Source: Geosiphon pyriformis (lineage: Eukaryota > Glomeromycota > Glomeromycetes > Archaeosporales > Geosiphonaceae). Taken from it: a DNA stretch of 64,000 nucleotides. Positions 1-10,517 of this stretch are shown in pieces (positions within the stretch are counted from its first letter, which is position 1; the number at the start of each line of letters is the position of its first letter). The stretch is from contig JAAOMT010000519.1 of NCBI GenBank assembly GCA_016748015.1, forward strand, positions 140,046-204,045. Reading direction: 5' to 3'. The position numbers and the translations under genes are program-made. The notes beneath the pieces were generated by a model that did no database searches, had not been told where the DNA came from, and saw only the letters and a program-made list of their open reading frames with translations.

Positions 1-2350
1 CAATTGGAAATAGTTGATGGCACTTTCAATGCTCCTTTGTACTCCATCACCGGCCCACAAACAATGACCATAGCGAAGCTGAGCTTCAGGAATTTGTCCT
101 TTATCCGCAGCTTCTTTGAAATATTCCGCAGCTTTCTCCATTTGAGCCTTTTTATCTTGTGATGGATTCCCGTTAATATTATAGTAGAGATAATATCCCA
201 CCCAGTATTTAGCATATAAATCTCCAAAACTAGCATGTTTTTGGAAGGCGTTAAATGCAATAATTTTGTCACCATCTTTCTTCTTATATTCTTGTATTGC
301 ATCTTCGACAGACAAAACAGTAGAGAGCTCCGTAATGTCCAAATCAATCACAAGGTCATCATCATCATCAGTATCGGGAAGCTTTGGATTCAAATTAATC
401 GTAGTTATTGAAGGATCAGATATATGGTGAATGAATTCAGGACGAGGCGAAGCTGATGGCTTGTGTGATTTGAGAAGTCTATGTAATCCCGTGAATAGCT
501 CTGTAAGCGAGGGTCGCAAATTTGGGTCATGCCTCGTAGCTATTTACAATCCAAGAAAGCATGCAATGTATTAGAGCCAAAGAAAGGATATTTTATGAAA
601 ATACAGAACTTTTTTATTCACCTTCCAAAGATATTTTTTGCCAATCTAGGGGAACATTAAGGCTGAATGGAAGTGATTTAGAATTAAGGACTGTCTCACG
701 AATCTCTACTATATCTGTTTTTTCATTGTATGGAATCTGTTCTTCGGCAATCTCCCAGAGCAATATGCCAAAACTAAAAAAAGAATTAAACTAAAACGTT
801 AATTTTGCTTTTAAATCTAAACAAACTTTTAATATATATATACCTGAAAATTTCACATTTAGTTGTGTATGGATTTTTACGATGATCTGATAATTTTTCA
901 GGGGCCAAATATCGAACAGTTTCCAAGGTTGGTGCCATTGCTGAGGTTATATCAGTATAATTACGACTGGTGAATAAAGATTACACGAATAAAAAATATT
1001 TAGCTTTTCCAATAGCATTTTTTTAATAATAAATGTAATCTCATACGATACCTTAGAGTAAAATTGGCGATTTTAGCTGCATGATATCTATTTATTAGAA
1101 TATTTTTGCTTCGAATGTCATGATGCAAAATGGAAACTTCATGGAGGAAAGTCAAGCCACGAACAATATCTGTCGCAATTTCAATTCGTCGAGGCCAATC
1201 GATTGGTCCGTAGTTTTCATAATATTCTGTCAAAGTACCGAATTCTGCCCATTCCGTGATCATTAAAAGAGCATTTTCATCTTCCGATACGCCATAGAAC
1301 TGTATGATATGTGGGCAGTCCTTCAATTTTTTTAAGATGGCCACCTGACTCAATATATTTATCTTATTTTCTTCTAGTTTATTGGCAAGCGACCTAGTTT
1401 TGACCGCCACTTCAATTTTCCCCGTGAAGTATTTCTTTTGGACTTTACCTTTGATAACTTGTTCGGATGCTTCTGGATCTGTCAACTTGCCTCGATCAAC
1501 CTTGACCGACTCCATGACACTTTCCGGCGAAAGTTTCTCATGTTGATATGCTGCATGCATGGCAGTAATCACATCAAGCTTTTCATTGATTTTTTGGTTA
1601 GTATCCGTGATACCTCCCTCAATTTTTTCCAAGTACTGTTAGTTTCAAACGTAATTGATATTATTAATGAGGACAAGGAGTTTTTAATTGATGGAAAAAT
1701 TTTGTTTTAACATACATCTTTTAAATCGGCGAGATCACTCTTAATAATTTTGTTGTCTTCTTCCACTAAACTTTGAATTTTAAGCGTCGATGCAAAACTA
1801 AGAATTTGCATCAAATCATCGAATTCTTGAGTGAGAGTTTTAAATTGATCTTCGATGCTATTCGCGCTAAAAAATTTGCGCAACCCTTTTGATAAGTTTC
1901 GACACGAGAATATAAAAAAAGTTAGCTAAAAATTAGTTCAGTGTATCTTATAATTAATATTATCCTTAAACTATTTATAAAATAAAAAAAGGCTTTACCT
2001 TTGACTTGGGATACTTGTTCAATAAAATTTTTAATCCTCTTTATAACCGAGGATAATTTGAGAAAATTCATATAATATTCTTTTTGTCTCAAACTTTCCT
2101 CGTATTCACGTCGCTTAATTTCAATATCTTCTATAGCATATTTGGCCATTTTTACACGCCCCATTAATGATCCACAAATTTTTCTGTTATGTTCCGCTTT
2201 TTTATACAATTCGACAACCTCGCGAACCAAGTTCGTCACATCATTTATCAACGGAATAAAAGGTGCTAAAACGTCTATTACATTTGCAGTCCCTTTTAAC
2301 ACGTTTAAAGTATCGCTGGTTATATTAAATACCGTTTCTTGCTTGCCCAT
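1..2350 (-). CDS. MLKL-like helical bundle + pseudokinase + Sel1 repeat protein (partial, 3' end outside window)
   Basis: Six exons fit one frame: 2350-1999, 1885-1716, 1635-1052, 966-844, 773-622 and 539-<1; the start is ATG at 2350. Residues 1 to about 200 are helical and Lys-rich and resemble the MLKL N-terminal four-helix bundle (HeLo-like) family, with a hydrophobic stretch near 25-45. A protein-kinase fold follows: VAVK with Lys253, catalytic loop HHDIRSKNIL (HHD 345-347, so the HRD Arg is His but Asp and Asn are kept), then NFT at 365-367 where DFG is expected, so the Mg-binding Asp is Asn. The C-lobe motifs APEKL and a FGILLWEI helix are present. The last exon holds an acidic Asp run and Sel1-like repeats (AKYWVGYYLYY, AAEYFKEAADKG, AQLRYGHCLWAGDG) and runs off the window. 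The fold is clear; weak or no kinase activity is inferred from NFT. In animals and plants MLKL proteins permeabilise membranes; such a role here is a hypothesis. Confidence 0.85.
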
Positions 2351-3848
2351 TATTTTATCAAAGCTATTAATAAAGAAATGGAGACTTCACTTTTTAAAAT
2401 ATTTTTGAATTCAGGTTTAGACCAAATTATTGTGTCGAATGTTGTGCTTACTGATTTACTTTGTTACACGTAAATCCTAACTTTTGAATGAAGCTCCAAA
2501 AAACAACTCTGCAGTACCACCAAATATTAATCTAATTTTAGTATGATCTTTTCCGCCTTTTCCCTATCATTAGGCCTTTTATATATTATAGTGGGTTATC
2601 TTAAAGGTACACCTTTGATTACTATTTGATATTACTATTGTTTCGAAATGCCGGGCCGCAATTGAAATTGCTGAAAACGCTTCAGTTGTATATATATATG
2701 CATACGAGAAATTAACGTTATTGAAAGAGGGTAGGAATTTTATTTGTCGTTTTTGTCAATAATGTTGTTTATCAGCAAATAATATCAACACATAAATCTC
2801 AGTTAATTTAATATTGTACTTTGTAAATTTAGATATATGAACAATTTTAGAATAGATGGATTTATGAAAAGTACCCAGCTTTCTATTGGAAGCTTATATT
2901 TGTTATTAGCAGCAGCCGTAGCATAAATTTGTGGGAAAAATTTAAAGAAAGCTTGGCTTTTATCCATGACCAAATAAGGAATGTTTAATTTGCATTTGCC
3001 CAACTTTTAAAAGCTAATGGCAAATGAAATTGGAATTAAAATTTTGGTGAATTGCAATATCAAATAATCAATTCTCTACTCCATTTCCCGCAATGGATCT
3101 TAAAATCAAGGAATTCCAAATGTGTTATTCTTTTTGAAAGAATATAAATCAAATAATTAGCAAAATGTCGTAATGTTATGAATAACAATTAATATAACGT
3201 GATTTAAGTTTTAGAAACTCTTTTCGCAATTACAGTTGTTTTAAAATTGCAAAAATTAGTCCTTCATACTTATCAGCTTATTTTGAATTGAAAAAACACA
3301 AGAATTATTAATTCATAACATCAATACAATGAATAAAAATTTTAAATTGTAATATATATCAGATTGTATAACTTCGACCTGGCAAAAAAAAACAAATGTG
3401 AATTGACTATAAAAATTTCATAACAAGCATAAATTAAAATAAATTTATTAATACGCCTTATAAAACAATTATTAAGACCCATTATCAAAAAGATATTAAA
3501 GGTAATTTTGTTAATTGCGATTTAGTAAAAAAAAACTAAAAATTCAGTTATGTTAGAAACTTTGATATAGTGCCACAAAAGGTTCTTTGGGTATTAAATT
3601 TTTCAGAGCCAGCTACGGTTTGTGATACTTGCCAAAAAACAATAGCTATTGGAACTCAAATGGTAGGTTCAAAACCTACCCTAGACTAATCAAGATCAAT
3701 TTTCTAAAATAAGTTAAATTCAAACCAATAGAAATACTAATTTAGATCCTATTCGGAGTCCTATAAACTTGTAAAACTATTATTATTACAAAAGGATAAA
3801 GCGACAAATAACTTATACCGAAATAGGTACCTATATGTTACAGACAGC
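2351..3848. other. Intergenic, AT-rich, no gene seen
   Basis: The stretch upstream of the MLKL-like gene and downstream of the Hsp20 gene holds only short frames without splice support. A TATATAAAAGG-like motif on the minus strand near 2577-2588 could serve the gene starting at 2350. At 3664-3682 a short inverted repeat (GTAGG, a 7-base loop starting TTCAAAA, CCTAC) imitates a tRNA T-arm, but no acceptor or anticodon stem goes with it. Confidence 0.5.
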
Positions 3849-4841
3849 TCATTGAATATCGATGCGTTTTCCTTCGGCCTTTTCAATTTGTTGAAGCTAT
3901 TATAAGAAAATACTATTTATGAACAAGAAAAAAGTCAAAGGATAATGAAGCAAGATATTTATAGTTCTATATCCTTACCTTAATTTCGAGGACACCCTGC
4001 TCCAAACGTGCTTGAATTTTTTCAGGTTCAGCAGAACCAGGCAAAGCAATAACGCGCTAGAGTAATCGCAAAAAATTAGAGTTCAATTAACACGAAATAA
4101 GAAAAAGTTTAAAATATATTACCCTGAATTTGCCTGAAGGACGTTCTTTGACTTTAATAATTCCATCTGTGTTGTGTTTTTCTTCACCACTGCATTAACA
4201 AAAGTTACTTTGGCAAAGAAATTTAGAAGCTGATGGTAATCTATAGCTCTTTTGTTACCTAATTATGAGGTAGTTTTCACGAAGACCAACTAATAATAAA
4301 AAAGGGATTTCAGATTTCAAAAAGCATAATCTAAATATGAAGAATGTGCGTTATTAGAAAGGTTCATCAGATTTCAATTTACTTACCGTCTACGTTTTCT
4401 TTAGAAATACCGGGAAGGTCGGCTTAGAGAATTTAATTTAAAAGGGTGAAAGACCCTTTCGAGATAATTCTGAAGAACAAGCGCTGAAATAATTAAGTAT
4501 CAAATGACCTACCATGAATAATAATCTCATTTCCATTTTCAATAACTAAAAGAGTGCTTAATCAAATTGAAATCGAATTGTTAAGCAAGAAAATTTCAAT
4601 CGAAATATTATATACCATCAACGGGAGGATAAGCCATATCAACAGGAGTTTCTCGGCATTGGGGTTGATTGCTACCGCGAAAATTTTCAAAATCGCTAAA
4701 AAATTCATTCAGCAATCGATTCGCATCTTGCCTGAAGCTTTGAAACATTTGATCGGTGGCACCTCCAAAAAGACCCAAACCACGATTCTCACGGTTTACT
4801 TGGGTGTCTTGATCAGTCACACCTGAAGGATTGAGAGCCAT
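3849..4841 (-). CDS. Small heat shock protein (Hsp20/alpha-crystallin family), 172 aa
   Basis: Seven exons give an open frame of 173 codons: 4841-4616, 4545-4513, 4422-4387, 4289-4259, 4189-4123, 4056-3979 and 3896-3849. Every intron is GT-AG and some exons are only 31-36 bp. The N-terminal arm is Phe/Gly/Asn-rich (LGLFGG, FFSDFENF). The alpha-crystallin domain starts around VDMAYPPVDGV and shows the strand signatures ENGNEIIIHADLPGISKENV, LRENYLIIRSGEE and ERPSGKFRRVIALPG, and then LEQGVLEIK, the conserved strand pair that carries the A-x-L-x-x-G-V-L motif. The C-terminus is short (GKRIDIQ) with an I-x-I-like end that in this family docks subunits. Family role: ATP-independent holdase that keeps unfolded proteins soluble under stress. 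A TATA box and a heat shock element lie upstream, which supports the start at 4841. Confidence 0.92.
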
Positions 4842-4959
4842 GGAAAGGTTTATAAAGAGAAGGAATATTAGGAGGAGAATGTTTATTTTTGGCAGGTTTG
4901 CGGATAGAGAAGTTAAGTATTTGTGTTGAATAGAGTTTACTGAGGAGATTGTATTGAGG

Positions 4960-4966
4960 TTTTATA
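4960..4966 (-). promoter_or_regulatory. TATA box of the Hsp20 gene
   Basis: TATAAAA on the minus strand, about 120 bp before the ATG at 4841. Its place between the heat shock element and the start codon fits a core promoter. Confidence 0.55.
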
Positions 4967-5000
4967 ATGCCTCGACTATCACAGACTCATTTTCATTTGC

Positions 5001-5013
5001 GAAGCTTCATGAG
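5001..5013. promoter_or_regulatory. Heat shock element upstream of the Hsp20 gene
   Basis: GAAgcTTCatGAG has three alternating nGAAn units at exact 5-bp spacing, the third with one change. It lies about 160 bp before the start codon and 35 bp beyond the TATA box, as expected for an Hsf1 binding site. The match is seen in sequence; binding is inferred. Confidence 0.6.
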
Positions 5014-6327
5014 AGTGTCACTAAACTGATTCAAGATATGATGTGAAGTCATAATGGAAGTATATTCTGGTGTCAAAGACTGATTAATTGAAAATTATTT
5101 TGATAAATGAATGAATTTAAAATGACTTTTTAAAATTACTACATCCTCGGATCTTCTTTGTGGTAATTCCAATATATAGTAAATTTTAATGAGCCAATCC
5201 GCTTTTTTCTGAAATAGAGACAAGCCACAATTTATTCAGATTTTAACGTTTTTGCGTTCTAATTGTTTTCAGGGCTTCCGTGTTTCCACTCCATCCCTTT
5301 TTTTTACAATTTCATGCCTTGAATTTTGAAGTTGTTATGTTTCTTGCTTATTAAGCATTATTATTCTATTGGCTGTGGTAAGGGCGAAATCTCTACTTTC
5401 CGCAATCCCTTCCCAACCTCTGTCGTCAAAAGCGTGGATCTTGCAAAGACTCAACAATTTGTTGTTGTTTTTCTTTTACCGCGTATTCTGTTTACCCACT
5501 AGATCATTGTTTAGCTCTCAAAAGGTGAGAATTATGGTCATACCAGAAGCACATGCAGGGCAAGCGGGGTATAATAACAAGCCTATATTAGACCCTCACT
5601 TTCCGGAGAGCCGTTCAAAACAAAAGGAATTTTTCCTTTTTGAGCCTGCTTCTCGATGGTTTTATTATTTTTTATTTCTTTTGTGATGGTGATGATGAAG
5701 ACGATGTAACCATTGAATTTGTTTTCGAAAGAAAGTTCTAATTAATTTAGTGGTATTTCGCGAATCTCACACTCTTAGCAAAATTTTTTCAGTCACCTGT
5801 CTCATAAAGAAACTGGAAAAGGGGTTTGAAAAAATAATATTGCAAGTTTTTTCATCATAATGTTCAATCTATGTGATTATCTTCAACTTTCTCAGATTCT
5901 TAGGAAACAGGAAATGGCATTCACCGAAAAACACTATGCAAGGAGGTAGTCAAAAATATTACACAATGACAATATCACTATGAAGTCAAGGGACTCCTTT
6001 TGTTACATACAATTATTTCTACCATAAAATTCGAAAACAAACTATTTTTCTGGACTGATGGGAAATTTTGTCACAACTCCTGTTGCTAAATTTGTACCAT
6101 TGTTTATCGCCTATCAGAATTCAAATTCTCCGAAAGTGTTGCTCGCAAAGAAAAACGCGAGAATCATGGACATATTTTGATAGTACGTGACATTGTTTGT
6201 TATTTGCTTGATTCTAGTTGTTCTCAGGGAATTAAAGGTAAGTCTGTTTGGGAATCAACGATGAGATTTGAATGCTATATCGGAGACCAATATCTCATTA
6301 TCTTGATTTCAATTAGATAAATTCAAA
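5014..6327. other. Intergenic between divergent Hsp20 and K+ channel genes
   Basis: No gene is supported. A plus-strand frame at about 5400-5686 is less AT-rich than its surroundings and contains an ATG at 5534, but it has no recognisable domain and no splice partner. The region must hold the promoter of the K+ channel gene; no clear TATA box is visible just before 6328. Confidence 0.4.
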
Positions 6328-8276
6328 ATGTCAATGAGAAATGAAAATAAGCATTCTGTTCAGAATCCAAAAAATAACACAACTGGCCCTTCCTTGAGCC
6401 AACCTTCTTCTTCATCTGTTACAAAAGATTCAGGCGAGCTTCAAAATAAAATTAAAATTTTTAATTCTGTAACAGAGGATGTACCAATAAAATCTGCGAT
6501 GGTGATTAATTTTTTTTACTGATCGAATTTGTAATCAACGTCAAAATTTATTTTAATATTTTAATTTTTGAAAATTTTTTCTTATTTGTCGCTAATTAAA
6601 AAGAACCCAGAAAAATCTCGAACAAATTCAAAAATTTATCACTTGGAAGGAGAAACTAATTTCCAATATAAGTGTTATACCTTCTTTGAAACACCAAAAA
6701 CATTGCCAGCGAAAGCATTTTCCTTCTTGTCAACATTATGTCTTTTAGAAACAGTGGTTACAATCTGTTTAAGTACAATTTCAACTATGAATATAGATCA
6801 AAATTATTTTTTTGAAAAATGGAGGTGAGTAGAAATATTGCTATTTGTTTCAAATTTTATGATAATCTTCAATTATATATCTTTAGAATCTTGATGAATC
6901 TGTTCACAGTTTTTGTCTTTACTGTTGAGTATGCGGGAAGACTTTATGGATCAAAAAATAGAGTGAAATTTTTTTTTGGTGATTAAAACTTTTTTGGTTT
7001 ATTTTTTTTCATACTCATTGGGACTAATACAAAATATATTTGTAAATTGAAGGAATATGGAATCTTTTTGATTTAATATCTATAATATCATACTACCTTA
7101 CGCTTCTCATTCCACTTGGCCAAATTCAATATGTTCGAATTTTACAGTTATTTAGATGCCTCAGAAGTTTTTATTTTCCTCATTATCCAACAGGATTTTA
7201 TGTAAGGTTTTAAAATTTAAATAAGCACAACATTGACTTTGTCATGTCGAAAGGAATTTGTATCGTTTTCAAATTAATTAATCATTGTTGCCTTTCCCGA
7301 AATTTTTTTTTTTTAGATTACCGCTCGAGTATTTAGGCGATCAGCTAATCAAATGGCGGTTTTTTCTGTATGGATTGCAATAATTATTCTCATTTCTTCC
7401 GCGTTAATGTTTTACATTGAACGTGGAGAATTCGATCAAGAAAAAAAGCTTTGGTATCGTATTTCTCCTGAAGGCATAAAAACAAAAAGTCATTATCAAT
7501 CAATTTTCGATAGCTTTTGGTGGGCTGTGGTAACTATTACAACTACTGGTTACGGGGATGCGGTACCGTACAGCCCGCTAGGGAAATTTGTTACTAGCCT
7601 TACAATGTTTTGCGGTATGTTTGTGATTGCCTTACCAACCTCAATTCTTGGCTCAAATTTTATCAAAGAATGGGATCGGGGATTGAAATGCAGACAGAAA
7701 GATAGTAATCAAGAAATGCTTCAAAAAATGCTTCAAGAAATCGTTCAACTTAAAGAATGTATCAATAAGATCAATCCTTCAAAAAACTACAAAAAGTCAC
7801 AGATTAATTATGAATTAGTCGTTCGAAAAAATTTACAGTTGAAAGAAAAATTGGCGAGATGGAAAAGAAAAGCACGCAATATCGAACATTCCCGTTTTTA
7901 TAAAAACTGTGGTCGCACCAAAAACCAAATTTTCAACGTTGAAAACACTAGTAATTTCGAGAATCACTCCTCAACCACTACGCCGAATTCTAGATGTTGG
8001 GGGTTTTCGGACGAGAAGCAGAGTATTAGGACCGCGTTTAGTGCTCCAACTCTAAAATCCGAAGAAAAATATACGCCCAACGTGCCTAGTTATGACCATG
8101 ATAATTTGTCAGAGAATCCCAACGACAAACATCCCGACAGAAATAACCTCCCAGATATAATTATAAGGAGTTCCTTAAACTCAACCGACAAATTTATTTC
8201 CAAAGATCAAGAAAAGGCTGAAATAGAAGTTATAATTGATGTAAATAACCTTCGCTTTGAGACCAAAACACCTTGA
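6328..8276 (+). CDS. Voltage-gated potassium channel (Kv-type, six TM), about 531 aa
   Basis: Exons 6328-6501, 6604-6824, 6887-6978, 7053-7201 and 7317-8276 keep one frame; the first intron has a weak donor (GTGATT) and is the least sure. A short Ser-rich N-terminus leads into S1 (LSTLCLLETVVTI), S2 (LMNLFTVFVFTVEYAGRLYG), S3 (WNLFDLISIISYY), S4 with Arg191, Gln194, Arg197, Arg200 at every third place, S5, the pore helix FWWAVVTIT and the selectivity filter TTTGYGD at 287-293, then S6 (FCGMFVIALPTSILGSNF with the Pro kink). This order is diagnostic of the Kv/Shaker superfamily. The long cytosolic tail begins with a probable coiled coil (MLQKMLQEIVQLKECI) and is otherwise polar. Role: K+ flux at a cell membrane gated by voltage. 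S4 has only three Arg and one Gln, so gating may be shallow. There is no T1 domain in view. Confidence 0.9.
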
Positions 8277-8842
8277 GAAGAACAAACTTTTAAAATGCCA
8301 ACCTTTTTTTAAAAATGACATTTCAAACATTAAATTATTATCGCTTCAAAAACAATCCTTTCGTAATCATCCTTTTAACCGTAAAAGACATGCGATATTT
8401 TATACGCTAACAACATAGAATGTATTAAGTTTTAAAATTTGTCCACACACAACAAACTGTAAATCTTTTATCATTTTTTCAGCGAATTAATTGTCGTCAT
8501 CTGATTCAACCTGAAGTGAGATACTTTATGGGATTTTTAATATTCGCATTAACTTTATGATACATAATTTTGACATAATGTAAAGTGGGAATGATCAAAC
8601 ATAAAAATTTTCAATTTTTTTTGATATAAAGTATTTATTGACATCAAAAGGCTTTTTCTCATCAAATAAAGAAATTGTAAATAATTACTCAAAATAATTT
8701 TCGAAAATTCATTATACAATGTATTTGTATAAATTAAAGGGAGCATCCTTAAAAACCTTTTAATTTCCTTTATTTAATTATGATCTGCATGAAAAATGTG
8801 TATTAATGTAATTTCATGTGCGAATTAAAGGCTGAAATTTTT

Positions 8843-8868
8843 TAATAATCTAAATCTCTAGATTATTA
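8843..8868. repeat. Perfect 10-bp inverted repeat (hairpin)
   Basis: TAATAATCTA and TAGATTATTA are separated by 6 bases. It lies about 570 bp after the channel gene stop, far for a 3' end signal. Chance is possible in DNA this AT-rich. Confidence 0.4.
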
Positions 8869-8974
8869 TAAATTTAATGTTTCACTGAACATAAAGCCCT
8901 TTTGCTAGAGTTTGACTCAATTAATACCTAAAATATTGATAAAATAATTTTTATACAGGGAAGTATGAGCATCT

Positions 8975-9016
8975 GATATATATATATATATATATAAATA
9001 TAAATATAAATATAAA
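8975..9016. repeat. (TA)n followed by (AATATA)n microsatellite
   Basis: About eleven TA units run into three to four copies of a 6-bp ATAAAT-like unit. Confidence 0.9.
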
Positions 9017-10517
9017 GTGTAACTTAGAATAGTTAGACTAAAATATTGAAATTTAAAGGCCTATAATACAAAGGATTTGAATGATCTCATCATTCAACGA
9101 TAATACTAATTGACTTTTTTTTTATAGGTAGGATCTACGCTTCCTCATTATAAATAGATAATCAAAAGATGAAATATGGCTACAAATTAATGGAAGAAAC
9201 AAAAGGGTTCAAAAATCTTTTAACAATGAATACCATTTTTTCAAAGAAAAAAAGCGGTCGCGGTTGCATAAATAACTCTTGCAAAAAATCTAACAAAAAG
9301 AAAGGGTAAGATTTCCCGAATAATTTCATGAATCATACGAGTTTTTTTTGCTTGGATAAACATAAATAGAATGAACCTTATTTGAGGAATTTATTTCAGG
9401 CTTTAACATTAATTCAGACTTCATTTTGCCAAAAACTGAAGATTTTTAGTCTTGTGTAAGCTCAAAATGTGTAGTAATATTAGATGAGAAAAATCTCTGT
9501 GAGACGAATCTCAATGAAAGAAATTTACCTTTTAAAGATAAGATTGAAATATATATTTGGTTATATTTTCAAAATAATTTTTTTTTAGTTATGCACTTTG
9601 ATTTTTTTTTTTCTAGATTCTTTGTTATACTTGAAAAATAATCAAAGATTATTTCTAATAGAATTGGGCTTAATTTTTATTTTAAAACTATAGAATATTC
9701 TGAATAATTACCAAAAAAGTGTATATGAGTTGATTGATTCTCTTTTATGAAGATACCTTTAATAATAGATTTACTAGTTTCGATCAAATTGAAAATTTAT
9801 TTCTCGATCTCAAATTAGAATGTGTCGCTGTCCATATGTAACAAAGATTTTGTGAATTATTGAGTTAGTCAAAAAGGAATTGAATGATTGCCAAAACCTA
9901 ATTAATTACGTCAAAGATATCATGAGAATATTTTTTCCATGTTAAACAAATATCATTCCCTATGTTTATACATATTGTCACACTATAGCACAAAGAATGA
10001 TTTTCTCTTTTATTGCCTTAGAAGGGATCTGGCCGACACCTACCTGCCTATAATAATTATGTTACGATTTACAAAGCTCCTGTTCCATCTTTTTAGATCA
10101 CGAAAACAACAAACTCGGGAAATGATAGAAAAAAAAAAGGATCATTTATGATATTTATTAGATAATGTGCTATTTTTTTTTTTTACCCTAATTCCCAATG
10201 TTAATTTTAATATGTAGGTAACACTAAGTAGTAATAATATATAAACACCCAACAATGACACTCGAATAAAAGACTTTCTCGCTCAAAATTCCATCACCAA
10301 ACTTACAATATTATAAAGTAATTATTTGAATCACAAGTTCAGATACCTCAAAATAAATATTTTCATATTTATATTTACCTGCATTATTGTCTTAGATTTT
10401 TTGATATATTTATTTGATATATTTATTCATATATCATAAAAACTTTTTTTCTATCTTCTGGCCTTCTGTTTGCTCAAAAATATCCATAATAATTATAATA
10501 ATAATAAAAATATAAAA

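Larger units (their letters stand above)
8277..10517. other. Intergenic, AT-rich, no certain gene
   Basis: Only short frames occur. An ATG at about 9169 opens a Lys-rich frame that reaches a GTAAG-like donor near 9307, so it could be a first exon, but nothing downstream joins it. A hairpin and a TA microsatellite are listed separately. Confidence 0.4.

Noticed and set aside
3590-3690. tRNA-like T-arm (GTAGG, loop TTCAAAA, CCTAC)
   Set aside because: No matching acceptor, D or anticodon stem could be folded around it, and the loop is TTCAAAA rather than a regular TTCGANN context.
5369-5686. 105-codon plus-strand frame between Hsp20 and the K+ channel gene
   Set aside because: It opens at TTG, not ATG, has no domain, and no splice sites tie it to another exon. 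The internal ATG at 5534 leaves only about 50 codons.
9169-9310. Lys-rich frame ending at a GTAAG-like donor
   Set aside because: No downstream exon in a compatible frame was found, and Lys-rich frames are common in A-rich DNA.
9939-10151. 70-codon frame with ATG
   Set aside because: Composition follows the AT background and no motif or partner exon is visible.
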